From the NCBI GenBank assembly GCA_002238645.1, contig MPMT01000005.1, positions 1-64,000 of the forward strand: 64,000 nt of DNA. The letters run 5' to 3'. Both the position numbers and the translations under genes were made by a program. Position 1 is the first letter of the stretch, and each line of letters starts with the position of its first letter. Below the pieces are notes generated by a model that saw nothing but the letters and a program-made list of their open reading frames with translations, was not told where the DNA came from and ran no database searches. The DNA comes from Alphaproteobacteria bacterium bin52. Its GTDB lineage: Bacteria; Pseudomonadota; Alphaproteobacteria; Thalassobaculales; Thalassobaculaceae. Positions 9,256 to 18,738 of the stretch are shown here, piece by piece.

Positions 9256-10569
9256 TCAGGCGGCAAGCCGGGCCGTCGCCGCTTCCGGTGTCATTTCCTC
9301 GGTCGCTCCGGTTCGCCTGTCTTTGACCTCGATCACGCCGGACCGAAGGCCGCGTGGACCGACGATCACCTGCCACGGCAGGCCGATCAGGTCCATGTCG
9401 GCGAGCTTGGCCCCGGGACGTTCGTCGCGGTCGTCGATCAGCGCCTCGATGCCAGCGGCGCCAAGCTGTGCGTAGAGATCATCGCAGACCCCGGTGCACG
9501 CCTCGTTGCCAACGGCAAGGTTAACGAGCCCGACCCGGAACGGGGCCACCGGCTCTGGCCAGATGATGCCCCGGTCATCGTGGCTGGCCTCGATGATCGC
9601 GCCGACCAGCCTCGAGACCCCGATGCCGTAGGAGCCCATGTGAACCGGGACTTCGCGACCGTCCGGACCGGCGACACGGCCACCCAGCGGATCTGAATAC
9701 TTGGTACCGAAATAGAAGATGTGGCCGACTTCGATCCCCCTGGTGACGACAAGGTCCTCCGGCGCCACAGGGCAGTTAGACGGGTCGTGCTTGTCGTCGG
9801 TGGCGGCATAGCGCCCGAGAAACGAATCCACCACCGGCTGCAGGTCACCTTCCATGTCGATCGACCGGTTGCGGATGTCATCGGTCAGCCAGTCGCGGTG
9901 ACAGAACACCTCGCTCTCGCCGGTCTCGGCCAGGACGATGAACTCGTGGCTGAGGTCACCGCCGATCGGTCCGGTTTCCGCCGCCATCGGAATCGCCCGC
10001 AGTCCCATGCGGGCGTAGGTCTTCAGGTAGGCGATGAACATCTTGTTGTAGGACCGGATCGCCCCCTCGTGGTCGAGGTCGAAGGAATAGTTGTCCTTCA
10101 TCAGGAATTCCCGCCCGCGCATCACGCCGAAGCGCGGCCGCACCTCGTCACGGAACTTCCACTGGATGTGATAGAGATTGAGCGGAAGCGACCGGTAGCT
10201 CCTGACGTGACTGCGGAAGATGTCGGTCACCAGTTCCTCGTTGGTGGGACCATACAGCATGTCCCGGCCATGCCGGTCCTTGATGCGAAGCATCTCGGCG
10301 CCGTAGTCGTGGTAGCGTCCGCTCTGCTGCCACAGGTCCGCCGCCTGGATGGTCGGCATCAGAATCTCGTGCGCACCGGCGGCGTCCTGTTCCTCGCGCA
10401 CGATCTGCTCCACCTTGCGCAGCACCCGATGGCCCATCGGCAGCCACGAGTAGATCCCGGCACTGGCCTGCTGGATCAGGCCCGCTCGCAGCATGTACCG
10501 GTGCGAGACGATCTGGGCCTCCTTCGGCGTATCGCGCAGGGTCGGAACGAAGTAGCCGGAGAGTCTCAT
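9256..10569 (-). CDS. proS: Prolyl-tRNA synthetase, short alphaproteobacterial type
   Basis: Charges tRNA-Pro. At 437 aa it lacks the roughly 180-residue editing insertion of the 570-aa bacterial enzyme, as known for alphaproteobacteria. Class II motifs are visible: the N-terminal [19 protein letters not shown], motif 2 in [21 protein letters not shown], and motif 3 near [16 protein letters not shown]-terminal anticodon-binding domain contains [17 protein letters not shown]. The start at 10569 is the family-like MRLSGYF; the longer frame upstream is non-coding. It follows mmsB by 52 bp and precedes lolC. Confidence 0.97.
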   Translation of the reverse strand: MRLSGYFVPTLRDTPKEAQIVSHRYMLRAGLIQQASAGIYSWLPMGHRVLRKVEQIVREEQDAAGAHEILMPTIQAADLWQQSGRYHDYGAEMLRIKDRHGRDMLYGPTNEELVTDIFRSHVRSYRSLPLNLYHIQWKFRDEVRPRFGVMRGREFLMKDNYSFDLDHEGAIRSYNKMFIAYLKTYARMGLRAIPMAAETGPIGGDLSHEFIVLAETGESEVFCHRDWLTDDIRNRSIDMEGDLQPVVDSFLGRYAATDDKHDPSNCPVAPEDLVVTRGIEVGHIFYFGTKYSDPLGGRVAGPDGREVPVHMGSYGIGVSRLVGAIIEASHDDRGIIWPEPVAPFRVGLVNLAVGNEACTGVCDDLYAQLGAAGIEALIDDRDERPGAKLADMDLIGLPWQVIVGPRGLRSGVIEVKDRRTGATEEMTPEAATARLAA

Positions 10570-10621
10570 CTGTTCGGGTACTCCCCAAGTGTCAGCTGAC
10601 GCGGGACGTCCGCGCGCGGTT

Positions 10622-11509
10622 TCAGGACGATGCGGCCTCGATCTTGCGGTAGATCGCCGAAAAGTCCAGCGTCCCGCCGCCCGCCTCGAGAAACTCGTCG
10701 AACATGCGCGAAGCCTCGGCACCGAGCCGGGTGGCCTGGCCCGCGGTCCCGGCCGCGTCCATGGCCAGCCGGAGATCCTTGGCCATCATGGCCGTGGTGA
10801 ATCCCGGCTGGTAGTCGCGGTTGGCCGGCGAGGCCGGCACCGGCCCGGCCACCGGACAGTAGGTGGTCAGCACCCAGCTCTGGCCCGACGACTGCGAAAT
10901 GATCGAGAACAGGGCGTCGATGTTCACCCCGAGCTTCTGGCCCATGGACAGGCTCTCGCAGGTCGCGATCATCGAGATGCCGAGAATGAGGTTGTTGCAG
11001 ATCTTGGCCACCTGGCCGGTCCCGGCATCTCCGACGTGAACGACGGTCCGGCCCATGACGTCGAGGAGCGGCTGAACCCGCCGGAACCCGTCGCCAGACC
11101 CGCCAACCATGAAGGTGAGCGTTCCCGCCTCGGCCCCGCCGGTCCCGCCAGAGACCGGCGCATCGAGCATGGCAAACCCGGCCTCGCCCGCGCGGGCTGC
11201 GACATCGCGCGCGGTCTCGACGTCGATGGTCGAGCAGTCGACCAGGACCGCGTCACCCGGCGCGTTCGGGATGATGGTTTCGGAATAGACCTCGCGGACG
11301 TGCTGGCCCTCGGGCAGCATGGTCACCACGAATTCTGCTCCCTGGAGACAGGCCTCGGCGGTTTCAGCCGCCCTTCCCCCCTCCGCCGCGAAGGCCTCGA
11401 CCGCGCCTGCCACGATGTCGTAACCCGTGACCTCGTGGTTGGCCGCGACGAGATTGCGCGCCATCGGCAACCCCATGTTGCCCAGTCCGATGAATGCGAT
11501 ACGCGCCAT
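10622..11509 (-). CDS. mmsB: 3-hydroxyisobutyrate dehydrogenase
   Basis: NAD-dependent oxidation of 3-hydroxyisobutyrate to methylmalonate semialdehyde in valine breakdown. At 295 aa it has the usual length. The N-terminus holds the Rossmann motif [15 protein letters not shown]. The substrate-binding block is [22 protein letters not shown], and the catalytic lysine lies in [13 protein letters not shown]. The start has a strong GAGGAGAGG upstream. It is the third of three valine-catabolism genes in a row (37 bp after the CoA hydrolase), which favours this role over related tartronate semialdehyde reductases. Confidence 0.93.
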   Translation of the reverse strand: MARIAFIGLGNMGLPMARNLVAANHEVTGYDIVAGAVEAFAAEGGRAAETAEACLQGAEFVVTMLPEGQHVREVYSETIIPNAPGDAVLVDCSTIDVETARDVAARAGEAGFAMLDAPVSGGTGGAEAGTLTFMVGGSGDGFRRVQPLLDVMGRTVVHVGDAGTGQVAKICNNLILGISMIATCESLSMGQKLGVNIDALFSIISQSSGQSWVLTTYCPVAGPVPASPANRDYQPGFTTAMMAKDLRLAMDAAGTAGQATRLGAEASRMFDEFLEAGGGTLDFSAIYRKIEAASS

Positions 11510-11546
11510 GGTGCCTCTCCTCTGCCTGCCGTTTCCCCGCGAGCCC

Positions 11547-12626
11547 TCAGCCGAAACTCAGTTCGCGCCACGCGACGCGTTCGAAGTGGCGCGCCACCAG
11601 TTCGTCGGACACGTCTTCCAGCCGGGCCGGTTGCCAGTCGGGTGCATGATCCTTGTCGACCAGCAGTGCCCGCACGCCTTCGCGGAAGTCGTGACCGAGC
11701 GCAAAGTGCTGCGACATCCTGTATTCCATCGTCATTGTCTCTGCGAAGGTCTGCGCCCGTCCTCCGCGCCGGATCTGCTCCAGCGTGACCTTGAGGCTGG
11801 TCGGTGACTTCCCCGCGATGCTCTCCAGCGCCGACTTCGCAAACGGGGTTCCGAACGACTGAAGCCGCGCGACGATTTCCTCCAGCCGGTTGGCGCCAAA
11901 GCAGAAGTCGATGTCACCGCGCGCGCCAACCACCGGGGCATCGCTGTCGGGCACGATGGCCATGTCATCGAGAATCGCGCCGACCGTCCCCTCGGCATCG
12001 GGCACGAGGTCGGCGCCGCGCAGTGCCGTTTCCAGCTCTTCGAGGCGGTCGGCCGGAACCACGTGGGTTGCGATTCCGAGTTCGAGGCAGTCCCTCGCAT
12101 CCACCGGCGTTCCGGTCAGCGCGAGAAAGGTCCCGGTTTCGCCCGGCAGCCGTGACAGAAACCAGGCGCCGCCGACGTCCGGAAACAGCCCGATGCCGGT
12201 CTCCGGCATACCCACGCGCGTGCGTTCCGTCGCGACCCGGAAGCGGCCGTGCACCGACAGTCCCACCCCTCCTCCCATGCATACCCGGTCGATCAGCGCG
12301 ACCCAGGGCTTTGCGGAGGTGTGGATCTGGTGATTGAGGATGTACTCCTCGTAGAAGAAGTCGCGCACGAGTTCCGGGGTCCCGTCGCCGTCATGGTCGA
12401 CGATCGCGGCCCGGATAACCCTGACGTCGCCGCCGGCGCAGAACGCCCTGTCTCCCGCGCCCCTGACCAGGACCGCGGCGACTGCGTCATCGGCCAGCCA
12501 ATCGGTGACCGTGCGGCGCAGGTCGAAGATCATTCCAAGCGTGAGCGCGTTGAGCTGGCGCGGCCGGTTCAGGGTAATGGTGCCGATACCGTCCGACACA
12601 TCGAAGAGAACTTCGGGCTCCGTCAC
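11547..12626 (-). CDS. 3-hydroxyisobutyryl-CoA hydrolase (enoyl-CoA hydratase family)
   Basis: A 359-aa member of the HIBCH branch of the crotonase family, hydrolysing 3-hydroxyisobutyryl-CoA in valine catabolism. Crotonase signatures are GTITLNRPRQLNAL, the oxyanion-hole block RAFCAGGDVR and MGGGVGLS. The HIBCH-type acidic residues lie in GMPETGIGLFPDVGGAWFLS. The C-terminal part, with MTMEYRMSQHF and HDFREGVRALLVDKD, is typical of this branch and absent from short hydratases. Translation starts at GTG 12626 with AAGGA upstream. The position between acyl-CoA dehydrogenase and mmsB supports the function. Confidence 0.92.
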   Translation of the reverse strand: MTEPEVLFDVSDGIGTITLNRPRQLNALTLGMIFDLRRTVTDWLADDAVAAVLVRGAGDRAFCAGGDVRVIRAAIVDHDGDGTPELVRDFFYEEYILNHQIHTSAKPWVALIDRVCMGGGVGLSVHGRFRVATERTRVGMPETGIGLFPDVGGAWFLSRLPGETGTFLALTGTPVDARDCLELGIATHVVPADRLEELETALRGADLVPDAEGTVGAILDDMAIVPDSDAPVVGARGDIDFCFGANRLEEIVARLQSFGTPFAKSALESIAGKSPTSLKVTLEQIRRGGRAQTFAETMTMEYRMSQHFALGHDFREGVRALLVDKDHAPDWQPARLEDVSDELVARHFERVAWRELSFG

Positions 12627-12645
12627 AGGGTTTCCTTCCCGCAGG

Positions 12646-13788
12646 TCACGAACGCAACAGTTCGCGGGCGATGATCACCCGCATGATCTCGTTGGTGCCT
12701 TCCAGGATCTGGTGCACCCGCAGGTCCCTGAGCAGACGTTCGATCGGGAAATCCCGCAGGTAGCCGTAGCCGCCGTGGATCTGCAGCGCCTCGTTGCAGA
12801 CGCGCGAGCCGAAATCGGTCGCAAGGCGTTTTGCCATGGCGCAGTACATGGTGGCCTGGGGATCGCCCTCGTCGAGGCTGCACGCGGCCCAGTGGATCAT
12901 GAGACGCGCGGCCTCGAGTTCGGTTGCCATGTCGGCAAGCTTGAACCGGGTCACCTGAAACTCGCTGAGTGCCTGTCCGAACTGGCGGCGCGCAAGCGCA
13001 TGATCGCGCGCCGCCTCCATCGCCGCGCGGGCACCGCCGATGGAGCAGGCCCCGATATTGATCCGGCCTCCGTCCAGACCAGCCATGGCGATCGTGAAAC
13101 CGTCGCCGGTCTCGCCGACCACGTTCTCCACCGGGACCCGGCACTCGTCGAAATGCACCATGGCCGTGTGCTGGCTGTTCCAGCCGAGCTTGCGCTCCTT
13201 GGCTCCGAAAGAGAGACCCGGGGTGTCGCGCTCGACCAGGACGCAGGAGATGCCCTTCGGGCCGTCATCGCCGGTCCGGCACATCACGGCATAGACATCG
13301 CTGGTGGAGCCACCGGAGATGAATGCCTTGGTTCCGTTGAGTACCAGGTGGCTGTTGCCGTCGCGCCGCGCACTGGTCCTGAGCGATGCGGCGTCGGATC
13401 CCGCGTTCGGCTCGGTCAGGCAGTAACTCGCCATGGCCTGCATCGAGGTCAGTCCGGGCACCATGCGCCGGCGCAACGCATCGTTGCCAAACCGGTCGAT
13501 CATCCACACGACCATGTTGTGGATCGAAAGGTAGGCCGCGGTGGACGGACAGGCGGCAGCGAGTTCCTCGAAGATGATCGCCGCCTCAAGCCGGCCCAGG
13601 CCGGACCCGCCGAACTCCTCGGAGATGTAGATGCCGGCAAGTCCGAGAGCGGCGGCAGAGCGCAGCTGCTCCGCGGGAAAGATCTCGTCCTCGTCCCAGC
13701 GTGCGGCGTGCGGCGCGAACTGCTCGGCCGCGAATTCCCGCGCCAAGTCGCGGATGGCGACCTGCTCGTCAGACAGCCGAAAATCCAT
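12646..13788 (-). CDS. Acyl-CoA dehydrogenase, isobutyryl-CoA dehydrogenase-like
   Basis: An FAD enzyme of 380 aa that most likely oxidises isobutyryl-CoA to methacrylyl-CoA (ACAD8-like). Family blocks are CLTEPNAGSDAASLRT, a conserved flavin-binding signature of the family, KAFISGGSTSDVYAVM, and LQIHGGYGYLRDFPIERLLRD. The catalytic glutamate lies in HQILEGTNEIMRVI. The substrate is inferred from the hydrolase and mmsB genes 19 bp and further downstream; 2-methylacyl-CoA is an alternative. It heads the seven-gene minus-strand run that ends with dnaE. Confidence 0.92.
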   Translation of the reverse strand: MDFRLSDEQVAIRDLAREFAAEQFAPHAARWDEDEIFPAEQLRSAAALGLAGIYISEEFGGSGLGRLEAAIIFEELAAACPSTAAYLSIHNMVVWMIDRFGNDALRRRMVPGLTSMQAMASYCLTEPNAGSDAASLRTSARRDGNSHLVLNGTKAFISGGSTSDVYAVMCRTGDDGPKGISCVLVERDTPGLSFGAKERKLGWNSQHTAMVHFDECRVPVENVVGETGDGFTIAMAGLDGGRINIGACSIGGARAAMEAARDHALARRQFGQALSEFQVTRFKLADMATELEAARLMIHWAACSLDEGDPQATMYCAMAKRLATDFGSRVCNEALQIHGGYGYLRDFPIERLLRDLRVHQILEGTNEIMRVIIARELLRS

Positions 13789-14356
13789 GGATGCGCCCGC
13801 TTGCCAGGAACGGGCGTGATCATAGGGGGAGGTCCCCGCCTGTCAATGTGGCACCCTGGAGACTCCTTGCCTTCTGCGAGGCCCATGTCGGCCTGTAACG
13901 AAGACGGCGACCTCCCGGCCGCATACACGAAACGCCGGATCATACCGCTCGGAGATCAGCCGCTGCCCGAGGGCCCTGCCAGCACTCTGCTCCACATCCT
14001 CAGTCCGGACGGTAGCAGCCAGGTCATGACCGCAAGGTACGAGACAAAGCGGATCGCCGGGATGTCAAGCGACACTCTGGTACCCGGGGCAACATTGTCG
14101 AGCCGCTTTCTGACGCCCATCGGTATCGCGGCGCGGGCCGGCACCAGACCAGGGATGACACCGTCAACGGGATTGACTGTGTCGACGTTCCCGAGGCATC
14201 CGGACAGCCCGGCCCGGACAGGGCACTCCCCTCCGGGCCCTGACATTCACGCCACTCCGGTTTCACCCGGCATTAGGTGGCCTCTGCGTCGGGTTGACCA
14301 CATGTCATCGAACGGGATCGGGACCGGCAGGTCGTAGTCCGGCTACTGACTGTCCA
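13789..14356. other. Intergenic stretch, nothing recognised
   Basis: 568 bp between the acyl-CoA dehydrogenase start and the unknown protein's stop. It presumably carries the promoter of the valine-catabolism run, but I could not assign hexamers. No frame here resembles a protein. Confidence 0.45.
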
Positions 14357-15109
14357 TCACGCGCTGCACCCGGTCGCGCAACGACCAAGCCACCTCGGCA
14401 ACGGCCGGTCGGCCGACGAGCCCGGCCTGGGATTTACCGGCGCGCGCAAGAGAACCAACCACCTGTCGGCCTGAGCAGCCGCAAACCGGGCCAGCCCGGG
14501 AATGCGTGCGGTCATGCCGTCGTCGCGCCTTTCGATCCCGGATATCCAGAGATCAATCGTTCCGGAAAGGCGCGTGAGCGCGGCCCTCATGTCCGGCACT
14601 TCCGGCGGCCGGAACTCGTACATCGCCATATGGTGGGCGCGGCTGCCGCCGTTAATCGCTGCCATGCGCTCCGCCAGCGAGGACCGGTCTTGCCGCTGCA
14701 CGCCGAACGCGGCGGCCGGCCCGGCCAAGTCATGGCTGCAACCGGCCCGCGCGCCGCGACGCTCCATCGTTGCCTTGACCAGGAGTTCGGCAGTGTCGGC
14801 GCTGGCCTGCAGCAGGCCGTTGCAGTACTCGCCGCCGCCGATCCAGGTGTCGTTCGCAGCCACGGCGTCGAGCAGGATGAGGGCAACGTGGAACTTCACC
14901 ACAACCAGTCGCATGCTGCTGGCCCAGTCTTCCTGATACTTGGCAGCATCCCTTTCCGTCTGCACCGGATCCGGCCCGTTCCATTCGCCCGCAAGTACCC
15001 TGCCGTCCCGGCAGATGACGTAGGGCGGAGTGCCGAGCATGCGGGCGCGGCACCAGAGATCGTCTTCGGACGGTGCCCAGGCATCCATGCGGAGAAGAGC
15101 GTCAGGCAT
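14357..15109 (-). CDS. Unrecognised protein, about 250 aa
   Basis: I do not recognise this protein. From the ATG at 15109 the text looks like a soluble, alpha-rich protein: it opens MPDALLRMDAWAPSEDDLW and has a long helical middle (RDAAKYQEDWASSMRLVVVKF) and AQADRWLVLLRAP near the end. No membrane helices, signal peptide or catalytic motif were seen. An in-frame extension upstream to 15286 looks non-coding. The start has no clear ribosome-binding site. The region is flanked by non-coding stretches on both sides, so it may be a single transcript. Confidence 0.5.
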   Translation of the reverse strand: MPDALLRMDAWAPSEDDLWCRARMLGTPPYVICRDGRVLAGEWNGPDPVQTERDAAKYQEDWASSMRLVVVKFHVALILLDAVAANDTWIGGGEYCNGLLQASADTAELLVKATMERRGARAGCSHDLAGPAAAFGVQRQDRSSLAERMAAINGGSRAHHMAMYEFRPPEVPDMRAALTRLSGTIDLWISGIERRDDGMTARIPGLARFAAAQADRWLVLLRAPVNPRPGSSADRPLPRWLGRCATGCSA

Positions 15110-15451
15110 CTGTTGTCGCGAAAACACCGACGTCGCCAGTTCCGGGTGACGGGTTCGCCGCAATCCTTGTGGCAGACAGGCTCCCGTCCCGATCCCGTTC
15201 CTGTCGCGATGAGCAGACATCGCCGGGGGCAGCGGTCGACCTCGGCCCGGCGTGCAGATTGCGCCTGACGTAAGGCTTCCTGCCATTCACTTCTCGCTGG
15301 TCGCACCTTCGGCTCATGGTGGACGATGCGCTCGGCCGGAGCCGCGCGGTTGAGCGGTTGTCATGGTATATGCGCGGATGCGAGTGCACTGTTGACGCGG
15401 CCCCGACCCCGTCCGGCCGCGGCAACCACACGAGGAACCGGAGCCCGACCC
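15110..15451. other. Divergent intergenic region
   Basis: This lies between the unknown minus-strand gene and the epoxide hydrolase. Promoters for both would be expected here. No clear hexamers, repeats or RNA were seen. Confidence 0.4.
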
Positions 15452-16621
15452 ATGGAACACCATCCCGGCAAGCCGGAGTCTATCCGACCTTTTCGTGTTG
15501 AGGTTCCCGACACGGTCCTCGACGACATTCGCAGGCGTGTCAGGAACTATCCGTGGCACGAAATGCCCGACGACGGCGGATGGAGCTACGGCGCCAACCT
15601 CGACTACATGAAGGAGCTGTGCACCTACTGGCTGGACGGGTTCGACTGGCGCCAGCAGGAAGCCCGCATCAACCGGCATCCCCACTTCATGACTCGGGTC
15701 GACGGGATCGACATCCACTTCGTTCACGAAAGAAGCGACAACCCGGACGCCTTGCCGCTGATTATCTCCCACGGCTGGCCGGGGTCGATTGTCGAGTTTC
15801 TCGACATCATCGAGCCCCTTGCACACCCCGAACGCCACGGAGGCAACGCCGCTGACGCATTCCACGTCATCGCGCCCTCGCTCCCGGGATTTGGGTTCTC
15901 CGGCCGGCCGCCCCGGCCCTGGGGTCCCCGCAGGATGGCCCGGGCATTCGCCGGACTGATGACCGACACGCTGGGATACGACGGATTTCTTGCCCAGGGA
16001 GGCGACTGGGGCGGCGCCATCTCGTCCTGGCTTGGCTACGAGCACGTGCCGGCCTGTCGGGCCATCCACGTCAACATCATGATCATGCGCCATCCGGATG
16101 GCCCGAGGGGAGCGGAAGAAGCGGCGTGGGCCGCGAGGTTCGAGGAGGAACAGGAGCTGGAGAACGGCTATCGCACGCAGCAGGCGACCAAGCCGCAGAC
16201 GTTGAGCTACGCGATGATGGACAGCCCCGTGGGGGTCGCCGCCTGGCTTGTCGAGAAGTTCAACTCCTGGTCAGACACGATCGGTGACGATATCGAGAGC
16301 GTTCACTCCAAGGACGCCCTGCTGACCAACATCATGGTTTATCTGGTCACCCGGACCTTCAATACCGCAAGCTGGGTCTACTACGGCCGGCGCGAAGAAG
16401 GCGGCCGCGTGCTGTCGCCGGAAGGCAGGAGGGTGGAGGTTCCGACCGGCTGCGCCCTGTTTCCCGCCGAACTCCTGTCGTGGCCTCCGAGGAGTTACGT
16501 CGAAAGGGTCTACAACGTGACCCGCTGGACCCAGATGCCTCGCGGCGGACACTTCGCGGCAATGGAACAACCGGACCTGTTTCTCGAGGAACTCCGTGCC
16601 TTTGCCCGGACTGTGCGATAA
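15452..16621 (+). CDS. Epoxide hydrolase (EHN-domain alpha/beta hydrolase)
   Basis: A 389-aa epoxide hydrolase of the microsomal/EHN type, opening epoxides to diols through an aspartate ester. The N-terminal EHN domain (PFRVEVPDTVLDDIRRRV) is followed by an alpha/beta hydrolase core with the oxyanion motif ISHGWPGS, the nucleophile Asp in AQGGDWGGAIS, lid residues including WVYYGRR, and the catalytic His in MPRGGHFAAMEQPD. The ATG at 15452 follows CGAGGAA by about a dozen bases. No signal peptide is visible, unlike eukaryotic homologues. It stands alone, so the substrate is unknown. Confidence 0.92.
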   Translation: MEHHPGKPESIRPFRVEVPDTVLDDIRRRVRNYPWHEMPDDGGWSYGANLDYMKELCTYWLDGFDWRQQEARINRHPHFMTRVDGIDIHFVHERSDNPDALPLIISHGWPGSIVEFLDIIEPLAHPERHGGNAADAFHVIAPSLPGFGFSGRPPRPWGPRRMARAFAGLMTDTLGYDGFLAQGGDWGGAISSWLGYEHVPACRAIHVNIMIMRHPDGPRGAEEAAWAARFEEEQELENGYRTQQATKPQTLSYAMMDSPVGVAAWLVEKFNSWSDTIGDDIESVHSKDALLTNIMVYLVTRTFNTASWVYYGRREEGGRVLSPEGRRVEVPTGCALFPAELLSWPPRSYVERVYNVTRWTQMPRGGHFAAMEQPDLFLEELRAFARTVR

Positions 16622-16831
16622 CCATGCCCATGTCCAAGACGTTATTCCAGTGCAATGACGGTATCGCTTTCTTTCATTTCCATCTATGATAAACATGGTT
16701 CGTTGAGCGTATCAAACGACTCAACAACGACATGATGGCATCTGTTCGGTCATTGACTTAAAGAGTCATTGCGAATGGAGTTAGTGAGGGTACGTTCTCC
16801 CGCAAACAATTTGAGATGTATGGAAGGATGA

Positions 16832-17137
16832 AGCCAAGGACTTTACGCCTGGGCTTACAAACAATCCGTTGGGGAGTACGTGCGCGGCATGGCGCATACC
16901 AACGGGCTCGAGTCCTTCTGGAGCATGCTCAAGCGGGCGCACAAAGGGACTTTCCACAAGTTTTCGCCCAAGCATCTTGACCGGTGTGTTCAAGAGTTTG
17001 CAGGCCGACACAATGTCAGGGAAGCCGACACGATCGACATTATGGCGACCTTCGCCGATGGCGCGGTCAGCAAGTGGTTACGCTACCGCAACCTCATCGC
17101 CGACAGCGGGCTGCCGAGCGGGGCGCGCGGAGGTTAG
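16832..17137 (+). pseudogene. IS1595-family transposase remnant (third lineage)
   Basis: The frame opens after a TGA at 16829 and has no proper start. It encodes the C-terminal third of an IS1016/ISNwi1-like transposase: SVGEYVRGMAHTNGLESFW (with the catalytic E), SMLKRAHKGTFHKFSPKHLD and EFAGRHN. The N-terminal DDE residues are missing. The sequence is unlike either of the two transposase fragments near the left edge. It overlaps the end of the convergent small gene by 4 bp. Confidence 0.85.
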
Positions 17138-17346
17138 TTCGAAACGCGCGCAGCACGGATCAACCAGCCGTGAACCCTCTGCCACTTGTCACCGCTGCAC
17201 CGAAAATTGAGCAATTCGGGTCGATTTTTCTGGAGGTCACCGAAAAACGAGAATGCATCTTGCCCGGTCGATGTGTGCAATCTCCGTTCCGCCTTCCAAG
17301 CATCAAACGCTGTGATGATGAGCGGTTTCGCGTCTTCCTGCTTCAT
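17134..17346 (-). CDS. Small unknown protein, 70 aa
   Basis: A compact 70-aa protein beginning MKQEDAKPLIITAFDAW and containing SFFGDLQ, LLNFRC and DKWQRVHGWLI. The ATG at 17346 has a strong GGAAGAGG six bases upstream, which makes it likely to be translated. I have an impression of similar short proteins near phage and plasmid genes but cannot name a family. It ends against the IS1595 remnant, which suggests mobile-element cargo. Confidence 0.6.
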   Translation of the reverse strand: MKQEDAKPLIITAFDAWKAERRLHTSTGQDAFSFFGDLQKNRPELLNFRCSGDKWQRVHGWLIRAARVSN

Positions 17347-17967
17347 GTTTCGCCTCTTCCTACAGCCAGCCGTTCTCGAGCTTAGCCTCTCGGAACGCCG
17401 CCCGCGCTCGCGCCGACAGGCAAGTCAAGAGCGCAGGCATGGTCCCCCTGCTGCGCCGCTGCTACCGTGACGGCCGCCAAAAAATGCGAGACCGGAGCGA
17501 ATCATAGCCAATACGGAAAGCGTCGTCACTATCCAGCCTCATCACGGAGACGACCCTGCAGATCGAAATTTCCCGAGGGTTAGTCGGTTGGGAGCGGCAC
17601 TAATTCCATCGAGGCATGCAATCGCTCTTTCAATGAAGACCGATACGGGCACAGAGGTTGATGTCGTCTGTCTCTGCCGGCGGCACGGCGGCTGTCGGAC
17701 CGCCTCCAGGAGAAGATCGAGGAATATCTGACTCAGGACGATCCGCCCGATCCAACTGTCCTTGAGCAGCTTGCTGCCTCTGGCGAGCCGATGATTTCCA
17801 GTGTGTAGCGGTCGCGTAGTTTGAGAACCGGATAATCTCACCCATGCGGCCATTCTAGCGGATTGCCGGCCGGCCTGCCGACGGTCGCTGTCAAGCACGT
17901 TGCAGGTAGGCCGGATCGCGCATACTATCCAGGACGATTCAACCCTCTACCCAACCGGAGATACTGA
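17347..17967. other. Low-coding stretch with one possible gene fragment
   Basis: Mostly no recognisable content. An open plus-strand frame from 17662 to 17808 ends RLQEKIEEYLTQDDPPDP...MISSV and looks like the C-terminus of a helical protein, but it follows a TGA and lacks a start. It may be the remains of a gene lost during IS activity. Confidence 0.35.
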
Positions 17968-18171
17968 ATGAAGGTTCCTGACCCTTGGGTCTATTCGCTG
18001 AAAACAGAGATCGACGGCGAGGAATGGGTGCTCCAGGTCGTCAGAACTCAGCCGGGGAATCCTGCCCGCGAACCCGTGAGCTTCCCGAAGCACGATGCCA
18101 ATAAGATCAAGAGAATCCTTGAAGCTCTCTTTGATGAGAAATGGACTCTCGTCAAGTACGAAGGCCAATAA
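17968..18171 (+). CDS. Small unknown protein, 67 aa
   Basis: Begins MKVPDPWVYSLKTEIDGEEW and is acidic to neutral with alternating hydrophobic residues suggesting a small alpha/beta fold. The ATG has GGAG seven bases upstream. The end overlaps the next small gene by 31 bp, suggesting a two-gene unit. No family was recognised. The codon text is more A-rich than that of the neighbours, as expected for acquired DNA. Confidence 0.55.
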   Translation: MKVPDPWVYSLKTEIDGEEWVLQVVRTQPGNPAREPVSFPKHDANKIKRILEALFDEKWTLVKYEGQ

Positions 18172-18341
18172 CCAAGAAGCGGGGGCCGCACGAGGTCAAA
18201 GTCGTGCATCCGTCCTACCAGCCGAGCAAGGCCGAGTTGAAGGAAGACGTGCGGCTTGACGCGACCTTCGAGGAAGCGGTGGACGCGCTCGCCCAGCCCG
18301 TCAGCATCCGCCATATCGCCCGTCCGGAGCCGGGCCGATAA
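18141..18341 (+). CDS. Small unknown protein, 66 aa, phage/plasmid-like
   Basis: A basic N-terminus (MDSRQVRRPITKKRGPHEV) leads into VVHPSYQPSKAELKEDVRLD and ATFEEAVDALAQPV. The segment YQPSKAELKED is one I associate with short proteins common on alphaproteobacterial plasmids and phages; their function is not known to me. It overlaps the preceding 67-aa gene and is probably co-translated. A toxin-antitoxin pair is possible but unsupported. Confidence 0.55.
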   Translation: MDSRQVRRPITKKRGPHEVKVVHPSYQPSKAELKEDVRLDATFEEAVDALAQPVSIRHIARPEPGR

Positions 18342-18738
18342 GTGGCCTTCGGCACTGTCGTACATAATCCCCATGACGACGATCATCTTCCTGGATTGCC
18401 GGGGATGGCCACCGGTTTCCACGCGCCTGCAGGCTGTGGGGAAACCTGGAGCAGTTCGCGCGAAGACGATTCCCTGCGCAAGGAAAACACGGCGGGTTTA
18501 GAGACTTTCGACGTCGGTCGACCTCCGGCGGTATCGGCACGGAACTTCTCGGAGGAAGCCGGTCAGGTCCATGCTCCGGTTCGGAATCGGCGCGCCGGAA
18601 GACACGTCATGGAGTGAAGGAATACCCTGCTGTGCGGTCTGAAACAGGGCCGCGCCGGATCAACACGGACCCTGCCGCCTTGCCGGTCTCGCTCAGGTCA
18701 TGACATCGTCGAGACGGACGCGCTACAGTCGGAGCATG
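18342..18738. other. Intergenic stretch upstream of the amidase
   Basis: About 400 bp with no convincing frame. It would contain the amidase promoter, which I could not place. Confidence 0.4.

Noticed and set aside
17542-17898. Minus-strand 118-aa frame
   Set aside because: No ribosome-binding site, arginine-rich shadow-like composition, and a better-looking fragment lies on the plus strand.
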